Assembly: GCA_020091685.1 (NCBI GenBank)
Contig: CM034606.1
Location: 17,562,695 to 17,626,694 of the forward strand
DNA: 64,000 nucleotides
Source: Lutjanus erythropterus
Lineage: Eukaryota; Chordata; Actinopteri; Lutjaniformes; Lutjanidae
Direction: 5' to 3'
In this document: positions 1-13,707 of the stretch, one piece after another
Numbering within the stretch: the stretch's first letter is position 1
Layout of the letters: the number at the start of each line of letters is the position of its first letter
Notes under the pieces: model-generated
The model's database searches: none
What the model saw: only the letters and a program-made list of their open reading frames with translations
What the model was told of the DNA's origin: nothing
Program-made: the position numbers and the translations under genes

Positions 1-1257
1 TGTATGCATGGTGTGAATACTTGCTTTTAAGTGTGTTCATGAATGTGTGACTGTATATGTGTGTCCTCTGCCACGGCCACAGTAAGTGTGTTATTGGAGC
101 GGGGTGAGCTGGGGGCAGAAACAGCAGAAACAAACGAGGTCCTGTGCAACCCGGAGACTGTTCCATGAATCATCCAGGAACTCATACAGTAGCTGGCCAG
201 CGCTCGCAGCCCTCAGCTCACAGTTAATAACTTCCCATGCAATGTTTCCAACAGTGGGATGATTAAAAAACACAAAATCCATTTGGTTTTAGGCATATTC
301 CACTCCAAAAACACAAATATAAATGAACAGCGTTTAGACTTTGACTCAACACAACAAAAAAATAGCTGTATTTTGTGTAGCAGAGCCAAATCTGGGACCA
401 AATAAGCATGAAAAAGAAACCAAAATCACCTTGAGCCAGCTCACTACTACGGAAAATACATACATAAATAAACTAAAAAAGGTTATTTGCAGAAACACCT
501 CATGTATTTAGCTGAAAACAAAAGCCATTTCCTCTGCCTGTTAGATCATGTGAATGTGCATTTGTGTGTGTATGTGTGTGTGCATACATTTGCCTGCAGC
601 AGGTACAATAAACAAGTGCGCTGATGTCATCCAAATGAGCCAGAAGGGAAGCCCACAGTTAGATGTAGTTGAGGGAACACGTTTCTCTCTCTGAAACACA
701 TGCATTCACCTGCACGTGTGCTTGTAGCTGTGTGTATGTGTGAGAGGACGGAGGAAAAAGAGAGAACACAGATATGCAAATGTGATCTACAAAGAACAAA
801 AAAAGAACTTTGAAGGACATGGTGCACATAATTAATTTGTTCCCAAGGTTAAGTAGTAAAATCAGGGAGCGTATGTACTCTCTGACTGGGAAGTACCAAC
901 AAAGATTAATTCAATCTTAAAGACTATTTTAAAATTTAAACCTCCTTGAGAGTAAAATCTAGAGTAAAAGCTATAGGTTCAAATTTAATCTTCCTTAATT
1001 TTAAGCTACTTTAAAAGGTTGGTGCAACATAATGTAAAGTTAAACCATGATTTATGTTCAGGTTTAAAAATGAAACGTTGTTGGTGCAACCGAGACTGCA
1101 TTTGATTTTGTTTTAAATTGAACACACCACTCTCTGAAGTGTGAAATTTGTCTCAAAAGACAATCTTTTCATCCACCAAGCTGAGCGGTACGCAATTTTA
1201 CACACGTTTCACAGCATATTTATGTCAGACACTGTATGACTCTTAACTCTAATACCT

Positions 1258-1294
<37 letters not shown>

Positions 1295-3040
1295 AACACA
1301 TACTGTCAGATCCATCAGTGTGTAATTCTCTTTTACTCATACCTCTGTGGCAAAGGTCAGTGTAGACAGGTTTTCGTGACAGCCTGCATTTACGCCCTCA
1401 GGATATATACAGTATTTGTGTGTGTATAGAGCTAATGGAGACTGACATGAAGACTGACATGGATGCTGAGCTGTGCTGCGCTGGGCCAGGCGGTCTAACC
1501 CAACAGCAGGGATAAACTATAAATAGACTATCTCATCCACCCCCAACACGCCCCCTTTTTTCTCCTGTTTCCTCTTTTCCTTTTGCTTTATCTGCAGACC
1601 TTTTGTTACATTCGATCATTGTCTCTTTACTTCAGCAACTCCATGTCCTTTTCCTGCATCTTCTTCCTAATTTCTGGCCCTCACCTTCATCATCTCTCCT
1701 CCGCATGAAGCCCTGATATTTCTCCCCTTCTGTCTATTTTGGCTAAAAAAAAACAAAAACAAAGAAAGAAATCCAAAATACTGGAATAACAAATAGGCCA
1801 GCACCAATCTTGTTATCTCAGAAGACAGGGTGAGAGCGTGGGGGAAGGAGAAATGGGGGAAGACGGGCTAGTTAAGGGGGGAGATGGGGGAGACGGAGTT
1901 ATGTAAGCGAGGCTAATCCCCTCCCAACCCTGCATAGTAAATGAGACAGGATGACACTGGCCTCATTTCATCCGTTCATCTCTGCATCCGCCGCCGCCAC
2001 TACCCCTCCAAACCGCTCTGTCTCCACCTTAATCTATCTGTTTGATCTCTGACAGCCGACTGAAGCTAGGTTTCAAACTCTGCACACCAGCAAATCCTGG
2101 GCTGCAGACAACGAACGCAAGTTTGAGACACAGCAGATGAAGTGTAACTTACGGTTTAATTGTCCCGCTTTTCTTTACCCTTCTCATATCAACAACATCT
2201 GATTTTTTTGAAAGCTCTTTTATGTAACACAAGCCAACCAGGGCAGTGAGAAAAGAACAGAAAGGAATGGGATGTAATCCTGTTCAACAAACTCCACTGA
2301 CAACAACTATAAATATTCCAGATCCTCTCTAGTATCAGATGCCAAACATTCGTGTTTTAAAAGTGGGGCAACTATAACGACATGTCTTCAAAGTTTATGG
2401 CACAAGACCTTGGATTTGGACTCTTAAAACAAAGGCTTAGCTCCCCCCAAATGACCCTCACCCCTTCAGCCCCTCTCTTCTCAACTCTAACCCGACAGTC
2501 TGACCTCTCCTTAACCCAGTCCCCTCTCGCACGACACCCAGACACCCTAATCTGCAGAAGTATGTTTGCTCAAAAAGGTCAACGAGGCCAGAATCATCTC
2601 ACAATGAAATTTAAGACATCACATGTGAGAGGTTTTAGTTTAAAATGATCCTCCACATTACGTTTAGTGCTAATGCATGCTAACAGGCTAAGACTAAGCC
2701 ACCATCATGAAACATCATGAATGTCAGTAAAAACAAGATTTTCAAAAGTTATTCTTAAAAAAAATCAATAACATAACCAAAAAATTAAAACTTCCGGTTA
2801 TATAAGTATAGATACAGTTGTTACAGGAGAGGATATTTACAGATTTTACCATGCAGGGCTGACACTCTTTCCAGGTTACCATAAACTATCTTTGGCATTT
2901 CTGTTATGCAATTTCTTCATCCAATAATCCAATCATCAGTCTGGCTCTATTACCTTCATTAATGTGCTCTAATGAGGTTTTCTACTTTACAATCAGTCAT
3001 TAATCTTTCCACTCCAGATGATTTTTTTCATTTTCCTCAC
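1..3040. other. Non-coding, nothing recognised
   Basis: No supportable exon. The stretch holds scattered TG-rich runs, a (CA)n microsatellite at 1260-1291 and A/T-rich or pyrimidine-rich sequence. On the minus strand an acceptor-like site (pyrimidine tract then cccccag) occurs at about 109-124, with a frame open to position 1. It could be an exon of the gene starting near 15.5 kb, but no protein family is recognisable. Confidence 0.4.
1260..1291. repeat. (CA)n microsatellite
   Basis: About 15 units of CA, followed by TATAAAC. Confidence 0.95.
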
Positions 3041-3358
3041 AGCAAGAAGGTTCTGGTTTCGAACTCGCCAGCGGCTGGGGGGCCGTTCTGTGTGGAGTTT
3101 GCACATGTTCCCTGTGTTTACATAGCTTTCCTCTGTGTGCTCCTGCTTCCTCCCACAGCCCAAAGACATGCAGGTTAACTGGTGACTGTAAATTGCCCCT
3201 GTGTGTGAAACGCTGTTAGTTCTGTGATGAACTGACGACCTGCGCCTGATGTACCCCACCTCTCCCAGTGTCAGCTGGGATCGGTTCCAGCCCCCCATGG
3301 CCCTCCAAAGGATAAGCGGCTATAGATAATGGATGGATGGATGGATGGATGGATGGAT
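3041..3358 (+). repeat. tRNA-type SINE with (ATGG)n tail
   Basis: The sequence has a B-box-like GGTTTCGAACTCGCC start, a body with CTTCCTCCCACAGCCCAAAG, GACATGCAGGTTAACTGGTG and CAGCTGGGATCGGTTCCAGC, and a GGATAAGCGG end followed by an (ATGG)n tail at 3329-3358. This body and tail are widespread in teleost genomes. The copy is diverged. Confidence 0.8.
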
Positions 3359-3359
3359 G

Positions 3360-5590
3360 TACGGAGAGAAAGCAGATAGTTAAAACATCTACAGTATATA
3401 AGCAAGCTATACTGGGAGATATTCACAACCTGACAACCCCAACTTTTATTGAACTCATCAGATTTAATGGATTATTACTGATCTGTGTGGCATTATTAAA
3501 TAGTTTATTAACCCCCCTACACCTCCTCAATCCTCCTGCTCAGACAGGACGCTCCACTAAACTTTGACCTACTTCTGCCTGCCCTCGGTCGGGGCCGAGG
3601 GGGGGGTAGGAAAACGCCAAGACCCCAAACACAGTGAGCTTCACGCTGCTTCAGCCTGTTAATAATAATATGAATATCAAAGGCTTATTGGGACAATACA
3701 TCTTTTGAATGTCAAATCGCAGAGGGATGCTGAGGGAGGCTTGAGGACGCGTGCATGTGAAAGAATCACACTGGACTCATTGTTGAGTAGATTTTAAATT
3801 CAGCTGGGCACACACACACATACAGATACACACACACACACACACACACACACTGTATATCTCATGCTGAGGACTCGATTTCACTTTTCTGCTGATGAGC
3901 CACAAGACAAACCCAGTCCTTCATCTTTTTATCCGCACTGTGTCTCTCATTTCCAAGAAATCTCACTCAGCAGATGGACACAATCCTCCATAACCAATTC
4001 TCTGCAGGATAATGCAGAGCAGACAAAGACATGGCGACATAAAGGCGCACAACACCTACAAGATCCAGCTCTGTCAGTCTGAGCCCAAGTCCCGCTGAAA
4101 CTGGAATGAAACCATCACTTCATAAACTGCAACTATGTTTAAAATCTGCCAAATGTTTCATAAGCACAGGAGAGCGTCCAGGCCAGCTGAGTCCTGGCAG
4201 TCCACGTGCGACGGGACCGCTGAGGGATGAGGGCTGGCTTGGACCAGAGGGTGGTGGGAGTTATGTTACCAAGACCACGGCTGGGACGGCATCCCAGAGG
4301 TTCCCGGAAGAATTCTGGGAACATCGGGGCCAGACACGTGTGTATGAGAGAGAAGGAGATGGAGGCATGGACGACGAGGGGGAAACATCTGTCAACAATT
4401 AAAAAGGAGGGATCAATCCCATAGTTTCACCACTACGGAGAGTACGGTATGCAGAGATACACTGGGGTCATGATGTAAACACTTTTTCATGGTTAAAACT
4501 TCCCAGCCCCCCCCTTCTCCAGTCTTCCTCTCCTCTCCACTTCCACGAGACAGCCCGGCCACAGTTTACCCAAGCTAGTCAGCTGACGCAGGAAGGGGGA
4601 GGGGCGCCGTGTGGTACGCATTCTGCTGAGGGGTCATCTGGCAGACGCATCCTCCGAGCTGGCTTCACTCTGCTGAGCAAAACACACACATACAGGGGTG
4701 GTAGCCGGCCAAGAGGGTGGAGGAAATCTAATCTATAAATCAGACACATGTCCAAACAACTGGGTGTCAACAGATCTTTGCTTATGTTATTAGCTCAGAG
4801 GTGCCCCGCTGTAACACGCTGCACTGATTCAATTCTGCTGAGGTAGTTGTTTTAGACAGGGCTGAGAAAAAAACGTGTTAAGACAAAATCATATCCGAGA
4901 GGAAGAAATCCTGAAGAAATCACAGCCAGACCAAACCAGCAGGGGCCGATGAGCTCTTAAACCAGATCAATAATTCATGTTTTGCTTCCCCTGCTGGCAC
5001 AAATCAGGTTTCCAATAGAGACAAATCAACAAATAGCTTAATCAATGGCGTTCTCACTTGAAGAGACCCAGGCCGTTGTTAGTCACGTAAAAAGCTCAAC
5101 TCAGACAGAAGAAGAATGTGTCTTTACTAAACAATCCGAAGAAACCAGAATGAGTTTTCTCACAGAGACAAGATTGCAACCAATAAAAACATCTAATTGT
5201 TGCAGGTCGTCTCCAGCCAGTCGCCTCCTCGACCTCCTAAAAACCGTTCATCTTCTCCCGGGCAATGAGCCCCAATTCTGGACCTAATGCTTGTGTCATC
5301 CATCAATCTTGTGTTTGTGTGTATCTGTGTGTGCGTGTGTGTGGTCTGCTGTTTCAGCACTGGCCATTTCGGTCCTCGTACATCAACCTCCTGACAGCAG
5401 TGAAGTGACGCTTTGTGACATATGAGGCCACTTTACCTTCTCCTCCTCGGAAGGAGAACGAGAGAAAGGGAGAAATGGGAGTGTGCTGTGCTCAGATGGA
5501 TGAAAACTGTTTCCATGTGTAGTGATGGTGCTCATACTTGGCAAACAGGGCGGCTGCTGATTTGTCCACTGCAGAGGTTAAAATTTACAG
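3360..5590. other. Non-coding, microsatellite only
   Basis: No supportable exon. Contains a compound (CA)n at about 3807-3853 and G-rich and C-rich short tracts. The longest plus-strand open frame (4106-4402) has no recognisable domain. Confidence 0.4.
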
Positions 5591-5591
5591 C

Positions 5592-6304
5592 CCATTTAAA
5601 TAAAAACAGAATGCAATGATTTGCAAACCATTTTCAACTTGTAATCAATTCAATACAGTACAAAGACAAAATTTAATGTTCAAACTTCATTGTTTTTTGT
5701 AAATACACACTCATTCTGGATTTGATGCCTGCAACACATTTCAAAAAGATTCAGACAGGGATACTAAAAGCCTGGGAAAATTGTTGAATTCATTTGAGTC
5801 ACATCCGTTAATGCCGCCATCCAGTCGACATCATTTCACGTCGCTGCTTATTTCATTATTTCAGCAAGACAATATGAAGACACATTCTGCACATCTTACA
5901 ACACTGTGGCTTTGTAGTAAAAGAGTTCAGGTACTAGACTGGCCTCCCAGCAGTCCAGGCCTGTCTCCTATTGAAAATGTGTGGTGCATTATGAAGCACA
6001 AAATATGACACCAGAGACCCCGGACTGTTCAGCACCTGAAGTTGCATATCAAGTAAAAATGAAAAAGAATTTCACTTTCAAAAATTCAACCATTCGTGTC
6101 CTCAGTTCCCAAATGCTTACTGAGTGTTGCTGAAAGAAAAGGTGTATCACAGTGAGTGGTAATGAAAAAAACAATGAAGTTCATCAGTGAACATGTAATA
6201 TCTTCTCTTTGTACTGTATTCAACTGAATAAAGCTTGAAAAGTCATTGCACTCTGTTTTTCTTTATGTTTTAACATCAAAACTTTTTTGGAATTGGGGTG
6301 GTAC
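5592..6304 (+). mobile_element. Tc1/mariner relic, internally deleted
   Basis: Contains a fragment of a Tc1/mariner-type DDE transposase C-terminus (5865-6008): FQQDN...H, then VLDWPPSSPGLSPIENVW. The QQDN block carries the second catalytic Asp, and the SP.L.PIEN.W motif carries the final acidic residue of the DDE triad. The subterminal ends are inverted: ACAGAATGCAATGA near 5607 against TCATTGCACTCTGT near 6243, and the right terminus is TTTTTTGGAATTGGGG. The terminal part of the left inverted repeat and the N-terminal half of the transposase are missing, so it cannot be autonomous. A polyadenylation-like AATAAA lies near 6228. Confidence 0.8.
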
Positions 6305-6934
6305 TTACTGTAACATAATGAGGACTTCAAACTGCAATTTCAGCGAGTAAAAGTAGTTTCTCTACAGTATCTGCGGGGCACAGCGAACAAATACATGAGT
6401 GTTGAGCAAACACAGTTTGATTGGCCTACTAATGGACATTTGGAGCAGTTGGCAGACTTCAGCACTCCTGGTTCTAATGTGATCTGTGCCAGAGCGCTGC
6501 CCACTAATGTCCATTATACACAAACTTACTCCACTCTGCATTGATTCTGTCTCTTCTTACAGACTGTAAGGGCTTTCAGAGCCCATCTCTGCCTGACATC
6601 TCAGCTATCAGATTCCAACAGCAATTTAATTGACCTGCAATCTACTGACGCAAAGAAAACACATTCTGAGTCTCCATTTTGTGTCGAAAAGGGCTCTGCA
6701 CAGACATGATAATAGACATGCAGCGTGCAAGTTCATGAGGCGTTTTACGACTGCTTTTGGGTGTTTTTAAGTCTGTGCAAGTCAAAGGGGGTAATGACAG
6801 GCTGAGACTGAGGACAACTTGACGATGACAGACTAACGTCAGGAGTGGTCCACCCGAGTCTGTACAGCCACACCTTGAGACTGATGAATAGGCAACGCAG
6901 AATTCTTGGTGAGCTCCTATAGCTTCATATTACT

Positions 6935-7265
6935 CTTAAAGGAGAAATACGTAAGACAATAGTATTCAAAAATGAGTACTGCAGTCCAAATAATGAGTTG
7001 GAGCCATAGACAGTAAATTAAACAGGTTGAATCCCTATTTAATAGCCTATAGGATCTATGGTTGAAGCAAGTTGTCTCCCACCTCAACCCCCTCCTGCCC
7101 AGACTCAGACAGTTTGTCTACAGGCTGCAGGGCCATTGAGCCTATGCAAGCATAAGACGGGTGCAACATTATACTTTGACACTGATAAGGACGACTAGTC
7201 CAACACTGTAAGTTTATCAGCTATTTATTTATGTCACTTGTCTGTCGATGTATACTTATTTGGAT
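6935..7265 (+). repeat. Interspersed repeat, copy 1 of 2
   Basis: Starts with CTTAAAGGAGAAATACG and shares GAGTTGGAGCCATAGAC, CCTATTTAATA and GATCTATGGTTGAAG, in the same order, with the copy at 38755-39411. The end is unclear. It is probably a non-autonomous DNA transposon, judging from the inverted ends of the second copy. Confidence 0.6.
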
Positions 7266-10200
7266 ATTTCAAAGAAGATCATGCCGGCTGTAGCGTTGTT
7301 GTAAAAGAAGTTGCCAACTTACCATGTTTCCTAACTTTGTTGGCCAAAATACATTTTTGGTGGTCCAAATGTAAACAGAAAAGGCAGTTTAACACAACTT
7401 AACACAACCTTCACTAACTGTTGTCCAGTTTTCCCATTAAATTATGATGTGGTGTTCCCTGAAAGCATCTCTGATTAAAAACAAGCAGATGTCTCAGCTA
7501 GTTGAGGAAACTGGCAGCACACACCACAGTATTTACCTCCTTAGATGTGTCATATTCAAGCCACTTAAACTGATGTTTCCATTCACTCCTAGATTTTGTG
7601 GTGTGTGGCAGAGGCTTTCAGTATGGGGATGAAACTATGGGAATAATCACCACCTAAATGTAATATTTAGTGGCCACAGAGTCAGTTTTCATGGTTAAAT
7701 GTCAATCCCTGTAACGCAACTAGACGGCACTTGTGCTCAAAGAACCAAAAAAATGCATTTGAAGAACACTGCAATGTCAGCAATGTCTCTTTCCAGAAAT
7801 TATGAACCGGTTACTCAAAATCAGTTTCATTTAGGAACTACCTATCACAGCACAGAAGGAAGCGTGCATCTCATGGATGAGAGGTTGCAGCTCAGTCAAG
7901 GAAGATGCAATTAATGTTTTCACCCTGTGCGGTCATGAGCAGGATGCGGTGAACTGTCGCTTTAAGGGCTCATCCTAATTAATCCTAAAGGGGTCATGAA
8001 TATTTGCACCAAATTCCGCAACAAATCATCTAATAGTTCTTGAGATATTTTACTCAAAACCAAAAATATCAACTTCTTCATAATACTGAAGGAACAACTA
8101 AAGTTATTAGGATTCATCATCTTGGCACCATATGAACATCTGTACCATGAGACATACTGCAGCCTCACACTTAACAGCACAACACAAGATGCAGCCTCAT
8201 TCTCAAACTCCAGATCAATGCAGAAAGAATAAGTCTTTTCCCCCTGACCCCCTGTAGTTTGACGGATAACCCGCCTGCACTAAGTCATGACTTGAAGTGT
8301 TGCAGTCGAGAGAGCTTCATAATCACCAGACAATTCGGAATTTATTTATAGCACAAATCTCTGCATAAAAAAATGACACATTTCCTTCTTTCTGTCTTCT
8401 TTCTGTTCGTAGCACAGATGTCCATGTTTGAGTTTGATTGCACTGCACAGACCTGGTCATTATCATCAGCACACAACATGACGACCTCTTCTGCAATCAC
8501 TCTCCTAATGAAATGTTTTTGTATTAGCAGACAGTCTGCTTAGTGTTAGAGTGTGAATAACCTAGCCATCAAATGTCAGAGTGTAAACACTTCATTCATT
8601 CATTTTGAGAGATTTGAGAGATTAACAAAGAGCCTAGTGAACCAGAAATAGCTCATCTGGTTTTCATGTCAGGCATGCAGGCTCAGAAATCCAAAAAGTC
8701 TGCATTTCATCTCTTTTGAGGCCGTGTTCATTTTTGCAGTGGTTTCAAATAACAGATTAATTCAATTGAAAGGAACTGCAGAAGAGGATGGGATGTTTGT
8801 TTATGCATTCACACGGTGGCAGGAAACAATCACCACACATCTCATGTTGTTGACTACTAGACTCCAATTATTGCAGTAACTCACTAATTTTACTGAGAGT
8901 GGCTTATCAATAACCCAAGCTCAGAAAATCGAATTAAATTTGTTACCTCTGTAAAAAACCCTCAGATGTCCTTGAATATTTAATGAGGAAATGAAATGAT
9001 ATTGATTTGCAGCAGTTGGGCCTCTTAAAAAGTTATAAAATCTATACCTTGATTGTCAGATCTGTTAACTCTTTGGACAAAAAAATGCAGCTCTTGTTTA
9101 GTGAACCATCAAGGACTGAGGAACCAACAAAAATTTCTTACAGTGCCAAAAGACAATATCACATTTCTGACTGTTTTTTTAATGCTGTTTATAACAAGCT
9201 GTAATTTCAAACTGACTAAAGCAATCTAATTTTGAAAATTTAATTAGAAAATGATCACATGTCTCCTTGTAGACATTTTTTCTGGTATCTGAAGCAACAA
9301 GATAAATGTCTCTGTATGAATTCTGGGAAAGTATTTAGAGTCTAAATACTGTGTCTAAATTTTAGACACACAGTAAAGTGACTATAATCAAGTTTGATTC
9401 AAGTCCAATAAACATCAGCTGGACAAAAACTAAGTAGTAAGAGGAGCATGTAAACGTCTGCATGCCACTATGGAACAAGGACAGACTGGTGTTTTCTTCC
9501 CCCTAATTCAAAGTTGAGTCAGATCTAAACATGATGCCTGCTCTTGAGGACTCATAAAATACAAAATACCATCTCCCCTTAACAGGGTGGACACCATTTT
9601 TAAAGAAAGAAATTCTAAATGCTAAACTCTAAAAGCTTTACAGATGATTTATCATTCTATAAATAATCAATAGCACTGATATACAGTAATGAGAACCATT
9701 TCCTCCTCCATTCGGTCAGTGTTTTCTCCAAGAGGAATGGTTCATGTTGTGTTGTTTATCTCTGGTCACAGTAAAAATCTCTGGAATGTAAGTGGATGAA
9801 ATGAACCCCATGTGTATGACTCATTTAAAGTCCCCCTCCACTCAAAAATATGTTTCTTGTTTCTGCAGTTGGGCGTTTGAGCTTCACTGTGCAGAGTTTC
9901 ACACGAGAAGGGTGTTTTCACCTTCGTCTGCTGAAAGTGAACATTTCTCTGTGCTCATGGACAGTCTGATTCGAAGGGACAAGCCTAAGTATGTGATTTG
10001 TGACATCACAACTAGTTTGAAGTCAACCCTAGTCCAATATTCAACTTATACAAGTGTGATATAGAAACTTTGAGCCCCCAGTGCACATACACTGAGAATG
10101 GACGTTGCATAATTTTGCACATTCATAGATTCAGGAATTTGTAATGAGGTAAAAGGAGAAGACACCTTTTAAAGACTGCTTCACTTTACCATCAGACGGC

Positions 10201-10789
10201 CTTTTCCAACGGGAAACCGCCATTATATAAGCCAAATATTGCTCTTTCCAAACCAACCAAACTCCATGGGTGAAATCGGTAATTTTATCTCGCAGAACAC
10301 GGAAGTTGCTGGTCTACCACTGCCTCTATCTGTTAGTTTGTTTCTGTTATAGCTTAAGTTCACTTAAACTGACATTCTTTTTTTTTTTTTTTAGTTGGAC
10401 CTTTCCTTAAGGGTCTTAATATTTTTTGTTGCTACAGTAGACTATCCCTTTAAATTAATAACCTACTTGATAACTCATTTTACTATCAACTTCATGAGTT
10501 ATTGTTCACCCATTCTGACCTGGATGACAGCTGATCTGTTGTGGAAAAAGTTGCTGCTTCAAAAAACTGTATATTTAAAACTCACCTATACAGTCAATAA
10601 TTCATCAGTTGTCCAATATTGTCAATGACTTTTAAAATGAAAATTGCTTGAACACACAAGCAAAGCCACCATTAGTGATGGTGCTGCTACACTTTCAGTC
10701 CAGAACGGGCTTTTAAAAGCAGGAAAACAAAGGTCACTGCAAAGGAAGGCAGCTACTAATTACAGTTTCACATACAAGGGTAGTCCTTG

Positions 10790-10822
<33 letters not shown>

Positions 10823-11185
10823 GTGTTGAGTCTGACTGACAGCTTGTCTCTCCCCTGCTGTGCTCTTCCTCTTGTCCTGTTTTAATGGGCTGACAGCGAG
10901 AAACTGTGACGGAAATCTCAATGACGCGCTCGCTGTTAGACACATCACAGCTGAGTGGAATCAGAAACTGAACTGGATCTCAGTCAGAACCAACAACACT
11001 GCTCCCACAAACTGGTTTTAGAAAAAAAAAACTGCACTGGTGACACTGATCTGCAGCTTAACATCAAACAGACCTGCTTGTCTGACATGAAACTTTACAC
11101 ATGAAATGAGTTTCAGGGAGATGAAAAACAAAACTAGGAAAACATAACTGTTGAGCTCCTTGAGTGCACGATTCTCTCCAAGGAG
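7266..11185. other. Non-coding with repeat fragments
   Basis: No supportable exon. About 7968-8130 holds a fragment of the teleost middle repeat with the CAAATTCCGCAACAAATCAT and TAGTTCTTGAGATATTTTAC segments. About 9820-10340 looks like another old repeat by its mixed GC steps, but I cannot name it. A poly-T run lies at about 10378-10392 and (TG)n at about 10788-10827. Confidence 0.4.
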
Positions 11186-11490
11186 TTTAAAGGGATAGTT
11201 CAGATTATTTGAAGTGGGGTTGTTACAGTAGATGCTGGTCAACACGCTTCTAGTTTGGAGAAGCAGAGAGGAACACCAGCAAGGAAGCTAAGCAATGTAC
11301 TGCTGTGGACAGGGTCAGCAACAAAACATGTTTGAGCCACTTTTAAACAACATCCATCTATAAAACTCAATCAGTTTAAGTGTGCACTATATTTAGAAGC
11401 AGCAGCAGTACATTGCTTAGCTTCCTACCCAGTACTGGGGACATGCCCACCGCCCTCTACTATAGGTAATATACTGACTGTCCCTTTAAG
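11186..11490. repeat. Foldback MITE, AAAGGGATAGTT family
   Basis: The left end TTTAAAGGGATAGTTCAGAT and right end TGTCCCTTTAAG are inverted. Internal arms carry AAGCTAAGCAATGTACTG at about 11285 and its reverse complement at about 11405. Two relatives lie at 49305-49962 and 55222-55348. Confidence 0.75.
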
Positions 11491-12174
11491 GACCCTTCGG
11501 TGTTTCCACACAAGACTTTTCACATGAAAGCTCAGAGTTTCTGTTGTGTAAGGGGTCTGCAGTATGTTACATCATGTTGGACGACAATGAATTAAATATG
11601 CCAACATGCTACTTGCATGCTTTTAATCACATCCACCACTCATCATCATCATCATCATCATTATCGCTGCAGTGAAATGAAATGGCATCATTTCAATCCC
11701 AGATGGCTGGAGAGGCATTTTGCTAATTGAGCATCACAGGTGTGGATCAGATTGCACTCTCTGTATATGAGTTTAATGTGGGATATACTGTACGTTGCTC
11801 CAAGTGGGATTTTCCCTTTATTTGTTATGTAAGAGTGCACCGGAGTGCACACAGATGTGCCCCTGTGCACTTTTACGTGCTATTTTCAGCCGAGATTATC
11901 TAATGAGCAAATTAAGCTGCAGAAGCTACATTTTTTTTTTTTTTTTTTTTTTCAGCAGGAGGTGTGTCTTCAATGTTTCAGCCGCATCTTCAGACCAAGT
12001 GCTGGCAGATGTGCATCAGCTGTGATTGTGCCTCTGGCTGTGTTCTAGTTTCCACTCACACATATTTGTCAACTCAATGTAGACATGAATGGAGATGACG
12101 GTTTATTAGACAGTAAAAGCAAAAGGCTGAGAAAATGGGAGCAGAAAAAAGACAAGACAAAAGATGCATTTAAG

Positions 12175-12898
12175 GTAGAGCTGCAATGATTAATGGATTG
12201 GTTTTCAACTATTAAATTAATCTCCAACTATTTTGATAATCCATTAACTGGTTAAGACACTTTTTAAGAAAAAAAAAACAAAGGAAAAATCTTTAATACA
12301 TTGTGTGATAATTCCTAAAAAGACCATGATATGCCATCAGAGATTAAGGACACATGCTAAATTGAAATAATCTGACAACAACACTTCAGCCGTGGTGTCC
12401 TTATTTGCCATTTCTATTTCTGTCCATAACTTATGTTATTGTTTGCCCGTTAAAAGTTCAAATTAATGCCGGATGTTCTGCGAATGAGTTAGTGTCTGTT
12501 TATGAGCCATAATAATCTTTTAGAAGGAGCAGATGTTTTTAACTGTTAAACAGAACAATATGTAAATAGAGTCTGGCAGGCACTGAGCCAGAGTGTGTAT
12601 TTTTTGGAGCAGTGGGCTTTTGTTTTCGGGATAACAGGCTTAGCTTTCCATCTACAGACAAGTGACAGTTATAAACAGCTGATCAACTTTCAGTATAAGA
12701 CTGGTCGTCACTTGGTATTGTCAAATTCGCGCTTGCCTTGCACTCCTGCAGTGTTCCTGCAGCCTGCCTGAGCTTCATCTTAGGCTCTGAGAAACACTGA
12801 CTGACATTTTTCCCCATTTTCTGATATTTTACAGGCCAAACGACTAATTGATTGAGAAAATACTGAAAAATAAATATAGCTGTTAGCTGCAGCCCTAG
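12175..12898. mobile_element. hAT-like non-autonomous element
   Basis: The ends are imperfect inverted repeats: AGAGCTGCAATGATTAATGG on the left and GTTAGCTGCAGCCCTA on the right. The subterminal ATTAAT/GATTAAT-rich blocks are typical of the teleost 'GCTGCAACTAACGATTA' family, which I place in hAT. The interior (ATGATATGCCATCAGAGAT near 12327) recurs at the right edge of the window near 63890. No transposase was seen. Confidence 0.65.
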
Positions 12899-13707
12899 TT
12901 TTAGTACTGCATGCCTCAAAAAAGCACATTGACCATGACTTTGGTCACCCCCCCCTGTCCACCCTCAGGGTTTCTCGTCCTGTGAAGCAGCCATGTGATA
13001 AAAATGATCTCTCAGCATCACAACCATCCTCCTCCCACTACCTGCCCTCCGTCCGCCTCCTTAGCTGCTCCAATCCTGATCGCCCGACAGCTTGGTTATC
13101 ACATCCCACCACCACCATCACCAAATCCCCCTCTCCTCCTTCTCTCCTGCCACCTCCCTCCTCCTCCTCCTCCTCCTCCTCCTCCACTCCTGCCTGTGCT
13201 GTGCTGTGTGACAGGGCAGGATGATATAGGGTCTCCCAGTGTAGTGGCGTGATGCCTGAACGCTCAGTTAACATCTATACAGGAGTGGAGGGAGCAGAAA
13301 GAAACCATGTTTGCAGCGCGCATGCACATGTGTGGTAGTCTTAATGTTTGCATTCAGCTTAAGTCTCATAGCCGTGACAACAAGACATCCAGCTCATCAA
13401 TCAGCCGCCGTTGCAAGGGTGTTCACCACACATGAGAAGGAGATGCTGCTGCTGCTCCTTCGGCATTTATATATCTGCTCCTGTGGGGATTATTTATGGT
13501 CCAATAAGACCCTGGGCGTTTCCAATTCAACTACTAACTAATCCATATATTAAAGTATAGGCCTTGAGAGCATAAAACAAATGGCACCGAGGTCTCTCTC
13601 TGTGTGTGTGACCTTTGCTTTTCATCACATCATCCTTTCAGCTGCAGATAACAAGAGAAAGAAGTGCCAGAAACAAGGAAAGTGGCCTGCAAGAGTAGTT
13701 GTGTACA
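12899..13707. other. Non-coding, (TCC)n tract
   Basis: C/T-rich stretch containing a (CCT)n run at about 13156-13185, then ordinary sequence. No exon is recognisable; the proline/serine-rich frames come from the (CCT)n run. Confidence 0.45.

Noticed and set aside
91..282. Minus-strand frame containing YEFLDDSWNSL
   Set aside because: Short, matches no family I know, and the better acceptor-like site near 109 lies inside it; kept only as a remark in the region note.
3041..3358. Functional tRNA gene suggested by the B-box-like GGTTTCGAACTC
   Set aside because: No A box or cloverleaf; the body and (ATGG)n tail identify a SINE.
13038..13274. Poly-Glu minus-strand frame and Pro/Ser-rich plus-strand frames
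   Set aside because: Products of the (CCT)n/(AGG)n microsatellite.
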